Shown: positions 9,398-20,706 of the stretch, one piece after another
Layout of the letters: every line of letters begins with the position of its first letter
Position numbering within the stretch: the stretch's first letter is position 1
Source of the DNA: Aphidius gifuensis
Lineage: Eukaryota; Arthropoda; Insecta; Hymenoptera; Braconidae
Length of the DNA: 64,000 nucleotides
Assembly: GCF_014905175.1 (NCBI RefSeq)
Contig: NC_057788.1
Coordinates: 14,657,404 to 14,721,403, forward strand
Direction: 5' to 3'
Notes under the pieces: generated by a model
The model's database searches: none
Told to the model about the DNA's origin: nothing
The model's input: the letters and a program-made list of their open reading frames with translations, nothing else
Program-made: the position numbers and the translations under genes

Positions 9398-11983
9398 GGA
9401 GAAGATCAAGTACGAGTCCTAGTGGAGAGGCTCACACCTCAGCATCCAGTACTGCTGACAACAGCATAAGTGGACTCTCTTGATCGCTGGGGTAGGGTTG
9501 TCACTATCCGAGCATTGCTGGATCAAGGGTCTGAGACGTCACTGGTTACTGAGGAATTAGCAAACCGTCTAGGACTCAACAGATCGTCAGCATGCCTTGC
9601 AGTGGTTGGCATTGGCCAAAATTCCATGCAAGCTAGGGGAGAAATTATAATCACGGTGATCTCCAGGGTGTATCGCCGAGCTGTTTCAGCTTTAATTATG
9701 CCAAGGCTCACTGGGTTGTTACCATCGGCAGCCATTAAGAGGCAGCAATTACAAAATTGGCCTCAGATTCAACATCTGAAGCTGGCTGATCCCGAGTTTT
9801 ATTTGCCAGCGCCAATTGACGCCATCCTTGGTGCTGATGTATACAGCACAGTATTAAGGGAAGGCGTCTTGAGAGGTAGAGAAGACCATCCAACAGCTCA
9901 GAGTACAGAGCTGGGTTGGGTGTTATCTGGTAACACACCGAGCTTTGGTAGAGATATTTCTCTCATGACATCAAAGCATTATCACCAGGGCATCAAATGT
10001 CAGAGAGAAGAAGAGTTGTACCAACTTGTCAAGAAGTTTTGGCTGCAAGAAGAGCAGTTTGAGTCATCAGAGTCATCAGACCTTACAGATGACGTCTGTA
10101 TGAAATATTTTATTTCAACCTATGAGAGAGATGCACACGGTCGTTTTGTGGTAAGGTACCAGTTTAAAAGGTGTGTAGACAACTTTGGTAACTCGTATGA
10201 GTTAGCCTTGAGAATGTTACACAACCAAGAGAAGAGAATGGCTAAAAATCCAGCCCTTCAACAGGCATATTGTGACTTCATGAATGAGTACGAGTCACAA
10301 GGTCACATGGTCAAAGCATCACCTGTTGAAGACCATTCTAGATGCTATTACCTACCACATCATAGTGTCATCAAAGAGTCGAGTACATCAACAAAGTTGA
10401 GAGTTGTATTTAACGGTTCACAAAAGACAAATACTGGTGAATCTTTAAACGACAACTTGTACGAGGGTCCCAAGTTATTGAATTCTTTGGTGTCTGTACT
10501 CACACAATGGAGAGCATATCAGTATGTTTTTTCGTGTGACATACGACAAATGTTCAGACAGATCATCATCCATCCTGATGATCAAAAGTATCAAAGAATT
10601 CTTTGGAGACATACACTCGACTCACCAGTTCAAGAGTACGAATTAACAACCGTAACATATGGTACCAAACCAGCACCATTTTTGGCTTTGGCTACTTTGA
10701 AGCAACTTGAACTGGAAGAGGGAGATAGGTTTCCGTTGGTTAAATCAGCTATTTCACAAGGGTCATATATGGATGACATATATGTTGGTGCTGATAATAT
10801 ACAACAAGGGGTTGACAAGGTGGTACAAATACAACAAATGCTTCACTCAGGTGGCTTCGAGCTGAGGAAATGGATAAGTAACTCGAGTGAGTTATTGAGT
10901 AAAATTCCAGTAGAATTTCATGAGAAATCATCCACCTCGAGTGATAGTAATCAAGTTTTCAGGACACTTGGTCTCAATTGGGATACAACAGCTGATTGTT
11001 TTAGTTATATTCCAATAGTATATAAAGAACCTAAAGCAATCACTAAGAGAGTCGTCTTAGCACAAGTGGCTCAACTATTCGATCCACTTGGTTGGATATC
11101 ACCAGTCATAGTTAAGGGTAAATTATTTATGCAATCTTTATGGAAGATTAAGCTTGACTGGGATGAGCCAATTCCTGAAAATTTATTGGGTCCATGGAGA
11201 GACTTTGTCTCTCAACTGAGTCATCTATCTGAGATAAAAATACCGAGATGGTTGAATCTCACACCAACAGTTTCATCCATTGAGATTCATGGATTTGGTG
11301 ACGCTTCTGATGCAGCAATTGGGGCTGTAGTGTACTTGGTGTCTATTGATACTCTTGGTGTAGCCAAGAGTAATATAATAGCATCAAAATCGAAGCTAGC
11401 ACCTATTAAGGCCGAATCCAACAGCTCCAATAAAACTAGAGTAAAAGTTTCGACACCGAGATTGGAGCTGTCAGCCGCAGTGCTGTTGGTGAAATTGGTG
11501 AGAGATATTCAACAGAGTTTGGGTTGTCAGTCAGCAAAGATACACTTGTGGACTGACTCATCCATCACTTATTATTGGATCAAAGGCGACGCTAGTCGTT
11601 GGAAAACCTTCGTCCATAACAGAGTAGTATTTATAAAAAATACACTCACACAGGCAACCTGGCATCATGTGCCAGGTGAGGATAATCCAGCTGATATCGT
11701 ATCACGTGGTACATCATCATCACAACTGCATACAGACTCGTTGTGGTGGCAGGGTCCAGCCTGGATTATCAAAAGTCAAGATTCATGGCCTGTGTTGAGT
11801 AACCCAGAGATAGACATGACTCAGGTTGAAGAAAAGCCATTAATTTGCAATGTGACGTCAACCAGACGTGAAGAATTTTTGGACAACTTCTCGTCATTGG
11901 TCAAAGCTGTTACAGCAGCAGCTTTGTGGAGAAGATTTTATCAGAGTTTCTCGTTGAAATACCCTGTAAATAAATCTTCTTAG
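9398..11983 (+). CDS. pol: BEL/Pao Pol, N-terminal part: protease, reverse transcriptase, RNase H
   Basis: One frame read from the candidate splice acceptor, broken by TAA at 9467-9469 and ended by TAG at 11,981-11,983. The aspartic protease carries RALLDQGSE near 9514, a DQG variant where DSG or DTG is usual. Reverse transcriptase follows with FSCDIRQMFRQI near 10,530 and the catalytic SYMDDIYVG near 10,763. RNase H shows HGFGDASDAAIG near 11,288, TPRLELSAAV and WTDSSITYYWI, then HHVPGEDNPADIVSRG near 11,665. From the first stop onward the ORF has 837 codons. The stop at 11,981 falls in the linker to the integrase and the frame continues after it. Confidence 0.9.
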
Positions 11984-13372
11984 ATTACATCTGAAGAACG
12001 TCAGAATGCATTGCTGGGCTTGGTAGTAAATAATCAACAGTTATATTTTCATGAAGAGATTAAACAATTATCAAAGGGTGAAACCTTGTCAAGGTCTAGT
12101 TCTTTGATAAAATTGACGCCATTCCTTGATAGAGATGGTGCCTTGAGAGTCGGTGGCAGACTGAGTAAATCTCTCATGACAAGTGAAGAAAAATATCCGT
12201 TGATACTGCCAAAAGAGTCGAAACTTACTGAACTGGTATTACATGAGTGTCATGCAAATACTTTGCATGGTGGTGCACAACTTATGTTGGCCACCTTGAG
12301 GCAACAATATTGGATTGTTGGAGGACGTCTACCAGTCAGAAGTTTCATTAATAAATGTGTTGTTTGTGTGAGACATCGAGCTGAAGCTGCACAACAGTTA
12401 ATGGGTCAACTACCAGCATCAAGAGTATTGAAATCAAGGCCATTTCTCCATACAGGAGTTGATTATGCTGGTCCATTTGAACTGAAAACATGGTCAGGTA
12501 AATGCAACAGGTCATACAAGGCCTACCTGGTTGTGTTTGTGTGTATGGCTTCGTCAGCCGTTCATCTCGACTTAGCAACTGACTATACAACTGAGGGTTT
12601 TTTAGCAGCATTTAAGCGATTTGTCAGTCGTCGTGGACGATGTGAGAAATTGTTCAGTGACTGTGGCACTAATTTTGTGGGTGCAGATGCGGAGTTAAAA
12701 CGCATGTTTAAGGCATCCTCAAAAGAAGTAAAAAATCTGGCCAGTCTTCTAGCAAAAGATGGTACAGATTGGAGTTTTATTCCACCTGGATCACCACATT
12801 TTGGTGGTAAATGGGAATCAGTTGTAAAGTCAGCCAAACATCACATCAAAAGAGTCATAGGTGATCATAAACTCACCTACGAGCACTTCAGTACCTTTCT
12901 GACACAAGTTGAGTGTCTACTCAACTCTAGGCCATTGTGTCCAATGTCTGAGGATCCTGATGACCTCCAGGCATTGACACCTGGTCACTTTCTCATTGGG
13001 GAACCACTTAATGCTGTGCCTGAGCCATCAGTGTTAGATGTCCCTGACAATAGACTCAACAAGTGGCGATTGTTGAGGAAGTTTATGGAGTCATTTTGGG
13101 ACAGGTGGTCGAAGGAGTACTTGCAAAAGTACTTGGTCAGGTCAAAGTGGTTAAAGACATCTCCATGCATTAAAGTGGGTACAATGGCTTTGGTCATTGA
13201 TGAGAGATTGCCACCCGGTAAATGGGCATTGGCACGAGTAACTGAAGTGTTTCCTGGAGCTGACGGATTAGTCAGGGCAGTCACTGTGAAAACACAAACT
13301 GCTGAGTATCAGAGGCCAGTGGCTAAGTTATGTGTTTTGCCAATTGAGGTCACAGATGAGGTTGACAATTAA
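11984..13372 (+). CDS. pol: BEL/Pao Pol, C-terminal part: integrase
   Basis: The same frame as the upstream pol, resuming right after the TAG at 11,981. The first ATG-like start in it is not likely to be used; it is the second half of a broken polyprotein. The HHCC zinc motif is at about 12,240-12,375 (HECHANTLHGG ... CVVCVRH). The catalytic Asp-Asp-Glu residues are seen in VDYAGPF (about 12,460), SDCGTNFVG (about 12,660) and GGKWESV (about 12,805). The C-terminal domain with NKWRLLRKFMESFWDRW is the DUF5641-like part typical of BEL/Pao. The integrase inserts the element's cDNA into the genome. It ends at TAA 13,370-13,372, just before the polypurine tract. Confidence 0.92.
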   Translation: MTSEERQNALLGLVVNNQQLYFHEEIKQLSKGETLSRSSSLIKLTPFLDRDGALRVGGRLSKSLMTSEEKYPLILPKESKLTELVLHECHANTLHGGAQLMLATLRQQYWIVGGRLPVRSFINKCVVCVRHRAEAAQQLMGQLPASRVLKSRPFLHTGVDYAGPFELKTWSGKCNRSYKAYLVVFVCMASSAVHLDLATDYTTEGFLAAFKRFVSRRGRCEKLFSDCGTNFVGADAELKRMFKASSKEVKNLASLLAKDGTDWSFIPPGSPHFGGKWESVVKSAKHHIKRVIGDHKLTYEHFSTFLTQVECLLNSRPLCPMSEDPDDLQALTPGHFLIGEPLNAVPEPSVLDVPDNRLNKWRLLRKFMESFWDRWSKEYLQKYLVRSKWLKTSPCIKVGTMALVIDERLPPGKWALARVTEVFPGADGLVRAVTVKTQTAEYQRPVAKLCVLPIEVTDEVDN

Positions 13373-13378
13373 TTTGTC

Positions 13379-13391
13379 AAGGGGGGGAGAA
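13379..13391 (+). promoter_or_regulatory. Polypurine tract
   Basis: AAGGGGGGGAGAA directly before the right LTR, the usual primer for plus-strand DNA synthesis. Confidence 0.9.
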
Positions 13392-13893
13392 TGTTCACGC
13401 GAGCTCCTCTAATGTGTGTCGTCACAGAGATGACCAGTAACCACTGCGCATCTCTGTTATTCACTGTCCAATCAGCGCACACTAGAGAAACTCTCATGTC
13501 GTCACAACAACGCTCGGCTTACACCGTACGTTGCCGTAACTATTCGAGTCTCTCGTTCATCATCGAGGATCTCCGGCCAACTTCGAGTTCAACATCAAGC
13601 AAGTCTCCAAGCAGCGTTCTGGAGTCACTTGCGTTTTGGTTATTCTACATTACACACCACATTATTTTTCATCCATTTATACCTGGTGATACACACCAAG
13701 TATAATTACTTTTGAGTTATTTTCACGTTGGGCAAAAGGTATACAACCTTTTGCAGAGTATATTTATTGAGTAATATCACCCTTTTGTATATATTTTTCC
13801 CTATTAAATAAACGCTATTATTTAACCACAAGTTCATCATTTCCTGTCACATTTATTTCATCCCTTTATACAGTCCACATCCTGGCGCAAACA
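13392..13893 (+). repeat. BEL/Pao right LTR
   Basis: 502 bp, TGTTCACGCG to GCGCAAACA, followed by the GATAT duplication at 13,894-13,898. Nearly identical to the left LTR. Confidence 0.95.
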
Positions 13894-13898
13894 GATAT
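13894..13898. repeat. Target-site duplication GATAT, right copy
   Basis: Matches 5661-5665 on the other side of the BEL/Pao element. Confidence 0.9.
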
Positions 13899-14059
13899 CA
13901 ATTAATATAATGAGTGATATCGACAGAATCCTAAAATTAAAAGGATTCTCTCGATACTACTCATGTCATATTTAAATGACTAGAAATAATTTTAATAAGT
14001 AATTAAAGATCGTAAAATTTGTTTTGACCAATAAGCGTCAAGTAACAGAAGGAAAATAG

Positions 14060-15400
14060 GAAATGGACCAAGGAGGAAAACCGAACATCCCCGAAGGATC
14101 CCCACCTACTCCCATAGATCTGAGAGCATCGATGACCATCGATCTCCAGATCTCGGTCACTTGGTCAGTGGTTCCATGACCTACAACAGCTCTTCCAGCT
14201 CTATTAGCTTAGGCACTTTGCCTCGTCGAATTTTAATTACTTTAAAAACTTAGAATATTTTTCACGAGTCAGCACAAACTGTAAGTTACCATTACTCAAT
14301 AATTTATTGATTATTTTATTAAATTTTTGTTTAACAATATTTAAGTAACATTTGGTTACTTGAATTATCAATTTAAATTCATTAAATTAATTGCAAATTT
14401 AACTGGTATTAGATTACGACTGCATGGTCTGAATTATTCTTGCTCGTGTAAATTAAATTCAAGGCACGTTTTGCGTTAATTTAATTAATCAAATAAATAT
14501 TGAATAATATAAATTATAATTTGCTGCATTAAATAATCAAGTGATTTATTAAAAATAATTAAATATTTAATCATGAAACTTCACGACCTCGTGGTCAGTT
14601 AATAATGTACAATAAAGTACAATTGCATATAATTGTTCTATTTAAATACAAATAAAATTAATATTTTAATTGTAATTTTTACTTTGAAATCAGTGTTACA
14701 TTAGTGTCTGTAATTTGACGCAATTTAATCATCGACATTATACAACCAAATTTGTATAATAATATTGTACAACATACATATAAAAATATATATAAATCCA
14801 CAATATTATTTTATTGTTGATAAAATAATCAAGCCAACCTGTCACATACAAGCCAAATTCAAGGTCAAGCCAAGGTACACGCTGTCTGTTGATTTGTAGA
14901 ATTGAAAATATCAACAACTAATGTAAGTACATTCAAATAAATTTGGTTCAGTGTTCATTTGCGAAATTGTAACAATTGTGTAAAGTAAAATATGCGTCAT
15001 CGCTGTGTAATTGTAGAGTCAGCGATTCATATAAAAAAGAGCTGAATTGCATCTCAATCCCGTCGTCTATTGTTCGGGGTCGCGACACGCTGTTTGACGG
15101 GTCGTTTAAATTAAATTATTTTCAATCTCTGACTCCGCAACGACCGCATGGCTTTAGATTCTCTTTCACGCGACGCGCGAATAATTATAAGTGGGTCATA
15201 TAATTAAGATTTGGTTGTACCGCATTTTTATGTAAAAGTCTATTATTTTATTTCAAAATACGAGATCACTGGGCGCGCTTCGCGCGCCGTTTTTCTTATA
15301 AGAATAAGAAGATACTTTTTTAAAAAATATTATCACAATCATACTTTCTCTTGATGTCATTATTCATTGAGCTATTTTGTAAAAATAGTAATTCACATTT
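14060..15400 (+). repeat. Dispersed noncoding repeat family, copy A
   Basis: Two parts match the right end of the window in the same orientation. 14,060-14,960 matches about 62,400-63,070: shared landmarks are the CATCCCCGA region, CTTAGAATA, ACTGTAA, ATGGTCT and GACCTCGTGGTCA. 15,225-15,400 matches 63,842-64,000: CGAGATCACTG, the GC-rich palindrome GGCGCGCTTCGCGCGCC at 15,273-15,290, then TTTTTCTTATAA and a long near-identical AT-rich run. The middle (14,960-15,220) differs. No coding sequence is supported; the frame at 14,976-15,203 is not convincing. Confidence 0.65.
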
Positions 15401-16740
15401 ATGTTTCAATTATTTTCATTGTTATTTAGTAATAATTTAAAAAAAAAAACAACACTCTGTTCACACGAATAAAAGACAATTTTTAAAAAAGATAGAGTTT
15501 AAACGAATTCGTACAGCCACTGTTGAAGCAAAACTCATTTCTTTATGACATTTTTGTGGATGTTTAGTACGAATATTTTTTATTTTACTATTCAGTTTTT
15601 CATGGCTGAGTATTTTTGATAACTTAATCATTCAGTTACAAAAAGAGCAAACTATAATTATGTTTTCTTATGTCTTTTAAAAAACCCCAATTCATCAAAG
15701 TCTCGATCACTTTATTTTCGATTCTTTTATTTCTGTGATGCAATTCCCAATTAATTAATTAAACATTCATTTCAAAATTACTCATGTTCATAATAAAATA
15801 TTTCTAAATAGAATTTTCCCGAAATCATGATTCCTATATTCAAAAAACACCTCATGAAAAAAACTACAGGAAAAAAAAAATGTAAATTTTATAAATTAAT
15901 ATGGTTAAGCTTGTGTTTTATTTTTTTGAATTGTAAAATTCATATTAAAAAAATATAAAAACACGTCTCCGTTTTTTCATTTTATTAATAGGTAATTTTC
16001 ATTTGACTTTGTCCTTAGATTCTTCTTTTCCTCCGTAAAATATTAATTATACAATTTTTTTATGATAAATTTTACTTTTCATTTTTGTCCGTGCAGTACT
16101 TCTATCCTAAAAAATTTTAAAATCAATTTTGACTCTTTTTTATATTTGCTATAACTTGTACACGAAATACGACGTTTCCTGCTTCAAGTCATGTACATAA
16201 AACATATATTTCTAAATAGAATTTTTGTGAAACTATGAATCTGAGACTTCAAACTCACCCTCAATAAAAATCTCCAAACAATTTCATGAAATGATTATAA
16301 CTCTTTATTTTATGCAGTTTTATATTTACCATGACTTGTAGATAAAATAAATTCAAAAAGTGGCTAATATTCCGTTTTTCTTGAGCCATTTGTCAAATCA
16401 TAAACTAAAGATCTGAAAAATCATGCGCCTATTCTAAAATCTTTTTTTTCAATTATTTTTCATTTATGTTGATTATTAATTTTCAAAAAAATTTCGACAT
16501 TATATTTTCACGAATAACATATAATTTATAAAACAATGAAATTTCCGGCAACCTTTGTCGAAAAAAAATCCATTTCTTTATAACATTTTTGTGCTTACTT
16601 CAAACATTTTCCATTTTACTACTCCGTTTTCAGGGGTATGTATATTTTTGATTAATTAATCATTCATTCACACAGAGCGAATTATTATGTTCTTAAGTAT
16701 TTTAAAAAAAAAAATTCTTCTTTATAAATATGATCCCGAG
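15401..16740. repeat. AT-rich stretch with a diverged internal duplication
   Basis: The segment 15,525-15,690 resembles 16,550-16,715 (shared CATTTCTTTATRACATTTTTGTG, CATTTTAC or TTTTAC, ATTTTTGATWA, AATCATTCA, TTATGTTCTTA). A TTTCTAAATAGAATTTT box is at 15,806 and again at 16,207. These look like old tandem or dispersed duplications. No gene is supported. Confidence 0.5.
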
Positions 16741-16744
16741 TGGA

Positions 16745-17040
16745 AATCTGGTCAGGCTAGCCCGATTTGACTTCAAGTATTGATTGAGACTTGATCAATG
16801 TTCCTTAACACTGGAAGCCTGATCGAAATTTGATCAATATTTGATCAAGATGCTTGATTAAGGATAACTCGATCAAGATTGGATCAAGGAACCCTTAACT
16901 CATCCTTAATGAGGCCAGCCTGATTAAGAATTGATCGAGAAAACCTTAACTTATCCTTAATAAGGCCAGCCTGATCAAGAATTGATGAAGAAAACCTTAA
17001 CTTCTCTTTATTAAGGCCAGCCTGATCAAAGAACTTCTTC
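16745..17040. repeat. Minisatellite of TTAAGGCCAGCCTGAT units
   Basis: Three units of about 51 bp at 16,893-17,040 share CTTAACTYATCCTTAATRAGG, CCAGCCTGATYAAGAATTGAT and GAAAAC. Diverged GATCAA-rich copies precede them from 16,760. The units carry many TGATCAA boxes. Confidence 0.7.
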
Positions 17041-17381
17041 AAAAAAATTGCCTAGCTTAGATACATGAAAATTTTGTAAGACTAATAAATATTTTCCAAT
17101 GAAATTTTAGTGAGATCATGACCAATATCAAGACAACACCAACATATTATTACCTTTAAAGTTTCAAATCCTCATTTTATTTGTTTCAATTTCTTTTCAT
17201 TACATAATTCACCACAACTTCTAAACAAAGTGTGACATTACTCATTTTCGTGAATTATTTATAAGATGTGAAAGAAGAAATTATGAAAATAAACACCTAT
17301 GCCATTAATCATATCAACATGACCAGTTCCATCAATAAATTATAACAGTCATATATTTATCAATAGTTATACTGAAATAAT
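17041..17381. other. Noncoding stretch
   Basis: AT-rich sequence; no gene or repeat recognised. Confidence 0.5.
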
Positions 17382-17715
17382 GGGGACGTTCCAAAAATCA
17401 TTCGGAAACCCGGACCGGCGCAGTAGATGAAAAAATATAGTGATAAAATAAACTTAAAAGTAACTAGAGGTTACTGTAGATATTGTAAATAACAAAAACA
17501 GCCATATTGCATATGCCATTTGCTTTTGTTACTTAATACGGTTGTGAAAAGTATTTTTATAATTATTATTAATAATTAAACAATAATAATTTATTGTTTT
17601 GTGCCTATAAAAATACATGAACAAAAAATCATGTCTACCACAACAAAATATCCAAAATTTTCTATGATCACAATCTTGACCTTCCGAGTTTCCGAGTGAT
17701 TTTTGGAACGTCCCC
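17382..17715. mobile_element. MITE with about 30-bp terminal inverted repeats
   Basis: GGGGACGTTCCAAAAATCA at 17,382-17,400 and its reverse complement at 17,697-17,715. The match continues inward through CATTCGGAAACCCGGA versus CACTCGGAAACTCGGA. The 334-bp interior is AT-rich and noncoding. I could not establish a target duplication, so the superfamily is left open. Confidence 0.8.
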
Positions 17716-18270
17716 AATCAGTTTTTTTACTTAAAGAGACATGTATATATATTCTACTTTTTTGTCAAAATAGAATGATTACATTTTCAATTGTCAATAA
17801 AATTGTGAATAAAATGATTCCCTTTTTTTTTTTTTTTTGTTTCTAAATAGAATGTATGTGGATATTATATAGATACATACTTTTATTTTCTTGTACATAA
17901 GCCTATTGATTTTTCCATCATCATATTAATAAAGTTATATATAAATCAGTTCATTTATTATCAATAAAAACAGTTATTATAATTGAAAGACTATTTTTTG
18001 TTCAAGCGATCTGTCAGATTTTGATTTCAAAATATATAAACAAATAAATTTATTGATTACCTTAACGACAGGAAAAAAAAAAAATGTGAGTGACTGAGAA
18101 AGAAAATTTGTTTATTTATTTCATTAACAACCGACAAAGACAGAATGACAAATGACATGAGAATGACAAAGAGAACCAAATAACCAATCAAATCTTAGGA
18201 AGATCGATGACAACTGTCCTTTTTATATAAGGAAAATAAATTTACATGTATTTTATTTATAAAATGAATA
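17716..18270. other. AT-rich noncoding stretch
   Basis: No supported gene. A poly-T run lies at 17,824-17,839. Confidence 0.5.
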
Positions 18271-18845
18271 AAAAATGTCCAAGGAAAAGCAGCTGCTAAG
18301 GAAAAGATGTAGCTAAGGAATTAATGTGACTAAGCAATTATTTCCTTGAAACATAATTCTTTGGCAACCTCAATTCCTTAGCTACATCTTTTCCTTAACT
18401 ACTGCTTTTTCTTGGACATTTGTATTTTTAAAAAATAAATTCACATGTATTTTATTTATAAAATAAATAAAAAATGTCCAAGGAAAAGCAGTAGCTAAGG
18501 AATTAATGTGGCTAAGGAATTAATGTTGCCAAAAAATTATGTTTCAAGGAAATAATTCCTTAGTCACATTAATTCCTTAGCTACATCTTTTCCTTAGCTA
18601 CTGCTTTTCCTTGGACATTTTAATTTATTTTATATGTATATATATATGTATTATCTGTTTTAACATGTATTTATAAATAAAATACATGTAATATTATTTT
18701 TTAAAAATACAAATGTCCAAGAAAAAGCAGTAGCTAAGGAATTGAGGTTGCCGAAGAATTATGTTTCAAGGAAATAATTCCTCAGTCACATTAATTCCTT
18801 AGCTACATCTTTTTCTTAGCTACTGCTTTTCCTTGGACATTTTTA
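18271..18845. repeat. Three foldback units ending in AATGTCCAAGG
   Basis: Units at about 18,275-18,423, 18,473-18,621 and 18,713-18,842 each start AATGTCCAAGGAAAAGCAG and end with the reverse complement (CTGCTTTTCCTTGGACATT). Each can fold into a long hairpin. The centres of units 2 and 3 run opposite to that of unit 1 (GGCAACCTCAATTCC against GGAATTGAGGTTGCC), so units occur in both orientations. They are joined by a shared ACATGTATTTTATTTATAAA spacer. Confidence 0.75.
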
Positions 18846-19319
18846 TTTATATTATCAATAAAATACATGTGAAATTATTTTTTTAAAATACAAATGTTAA
18901 TCAAATTAATTGTATGGTTTCATTATATATTTAAATTTACCATCCATTCGAGGAAAACTGCAATTCAACTGGTAAGGAAGAAACGAGATAGATAAAGTAG
19001 AAAATAAAAAGGTTTTTATCATGTGACTACAAAATGGCGTTCCGTTACTAGACTTTTTCTGGGGAATCGACTCATCTAGGGTGACAAACTACAGCCCATA
19101 AAAATACATGTAGTGCTATCCCCCTGTGAACATTATTTACATATATTTTACAGTAAAAAACATAATGAATATATTTTTAAAAAATATAAAAAAGTACGAA
19201 AACACTTGAATATTTATGAAAAAAAAAAAAGTTTCAATAACAATTAAAAATATACATGTAATTATTTGTAATAATTCACACATGTTGAAGAATGGAATTA
19301 TTATTCTTGAGTTTTAATT
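18846..19319. other. Noncoding stretch downstream of the Myb/SANT gene
   Basis: AT-rich; no gene. It presumably contains the 3' untranslated region of the gene on the minus strand. Confidence 0.4.
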
Positions 19320-20518
19320 TTATTTACTTTCCCCATCATTACTGTTTACTTTTTGTTGTATCAATAATTTTAATGCATCAGTCAAACTACCAAAATGTCC
19401 AACTAGTTGTTTTGTAACTTCCATTGATTCATCATGACGTTTTTGTACATTAAGCTCTCTTTCTTTTGTTTTTTTTATTAAATTGTTCTAAATGTACATC
19501 AAGTCTTGTTTTTTTAGCTCTTGGTAGTTCACCAGCATTGCTTTTTTTATTTCCAACTTCTTTAATACTTGATGATTTAGTTGATGTTTTAGCAGATGAT
19601 TTATCACTACTATCATCATTAAAATGATATGTATTTTTAAAATTATTCAAGTTTTGACGTCCTTTAGAAGAGGAAGCAAGAGACACTGGTTCTGTACGAG
19701 GATCATCCTTCAGCATATCATGCATGACATCATAAAATTGCCAAGTTGGTGGTGGACTTTCACCAGTTTGTTTTAGAGCATATACATAATCATAATAATT
19801 GTCTTTAAGATCTCTGAACTTGTTTTTATTTTGTTCAGCAGTGTAAACTTTTTGTATATTAGTAATTTTCTGCCAAACAGCAGTATCAGTAACTGTTGAA
19901 CTTTCAAATAATGGTTTATGTAATTTAACGAGTTCAATTAATTGTGTAATCAGTTCAGAGGTCCACACTGCACGTGGTTTTTTGATTTGGACATTATTAT
20001 AGCGACGCTTTCTTTTGGCATCTTGACAAAATTTATTTTGACTAGATGTACCCTGATTGACTACATTTTGACTAAATGTACTGGAACCACATGAACTTAG
20101 ACTTATGTCATGTTGAGTACTTGTACTTTGACCAGATGTACCACGATTAAATATACTTTGACTTAATGATGTACCTGAATTACATGAACTTTGACTGAAG
20201 TCATCTTGAGTATATGTACTTAGACTAGGTGGACTTCCACCACAGATATCAGTCTTTTTATCGCTCAAATGAAGTTGTGCATCCAGTTCAACACTGCATT
20301 CAACAAATTTATAATTGTCTGAAAAAAAATTTATATATTATAATACAGATATAAACATATTAATATAATAATTTATTTATTTATAAAAATTTAATATTAC
20401 CATTTGCATCTATAATCAATATGTGTCCTTCGTCATTCTTAATGCAAGGTTCACTATTGGACCCTGGCACGATTGTGCATATTTCATCAAATACATTATC
20501 ATCACCAACGTCAGCCAT
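19320..20518 (-). CDS. Two-exon Myb/SANT-like (trihelix) DNA-binding protein with a frameshift
   Basis: Exon 1 runs 20,518-20,401 from an ATG (MADVGDDNVFDEICT...). An 82-bp intron (GTAATA...TTTTTTTTCAG) follows, and exon 2 starts at 20,318 in the matching phase. The N-terminal part has imperfect Ser/Thr/Gln repeats (TSLSQSIFNRGTSGQST). A Myb/SANT-like domain follows (VWTSELITQLIELVKLH ... VWQKITN ... KFRDLKDNYYDYV ... WQFYDVMHDML), typical of trihelix proteins that bind DNA. As written, exon 2 stops at 19,450. However, the other frame continues with clearly coding sequence (QKRHDESMEVTKQLVG...) to a stop at 19,320-19,322, so the A8 run at 19,467-19,475 holds a one-base frameshift or a sequencing error. 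Such genes may be host genes or the second gene of PIF/Harbinger elements; no Harbinger transposase is seen near it. Confidence 0.72.
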
Positions 20519-20706
20519 ATTGAACTAAAAAATTAACTTGAATTAACAAATTTTTTCAATAACAAATCATTCTATTCATTGTTTAAAAATGTGTTTATTT
20601 AAACTAACCTCTTTTGTATAACAAAAAATTAACAGCAACAGTAACAACAGCACAAACAACAATAATAACAGCAATATTAACTGTTTTCAATAACTAATAT
20701 ATATAT
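20519..20706. other. 5' flank of the Myb/SANT gene
   Basis: AT-rich, with an AAC/AAT-rich tract (AACAGCAACAGTAACAACAG) at 20,625-20,680. It would hold the minus-strand promoter; no clear TATA element is seen. Confidence 0.35.

Larger units (their letters stand above)
5666..13893 (+). mobile_element. BEL/Pao LTR retrotransposon, structurally complete
   Basis: An 8,228-bp element bounded by two 502-bp LTRs and a GATAT duplication. The order is LTR, primer site, leader, gag, 1.1-kb intron-like gap, pol (protease, reverse transcriptase, RNase H, integrase), polypurine tract, LTR. The integrase lies after RNase H, as in BEL/Pao and Gypsy, and the gag (DUF1759-type) and long integrase C-terminus identify BEL/Pao. 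The LTRs differ at two positions by my reading, so the insertion is young. Even so, pol has two in-frame stops (9467-9469 and 11,981-11,983), so this copy is probably not self-sufficient unless the stops are read through or are sequence errors. Confidence 0.95.
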
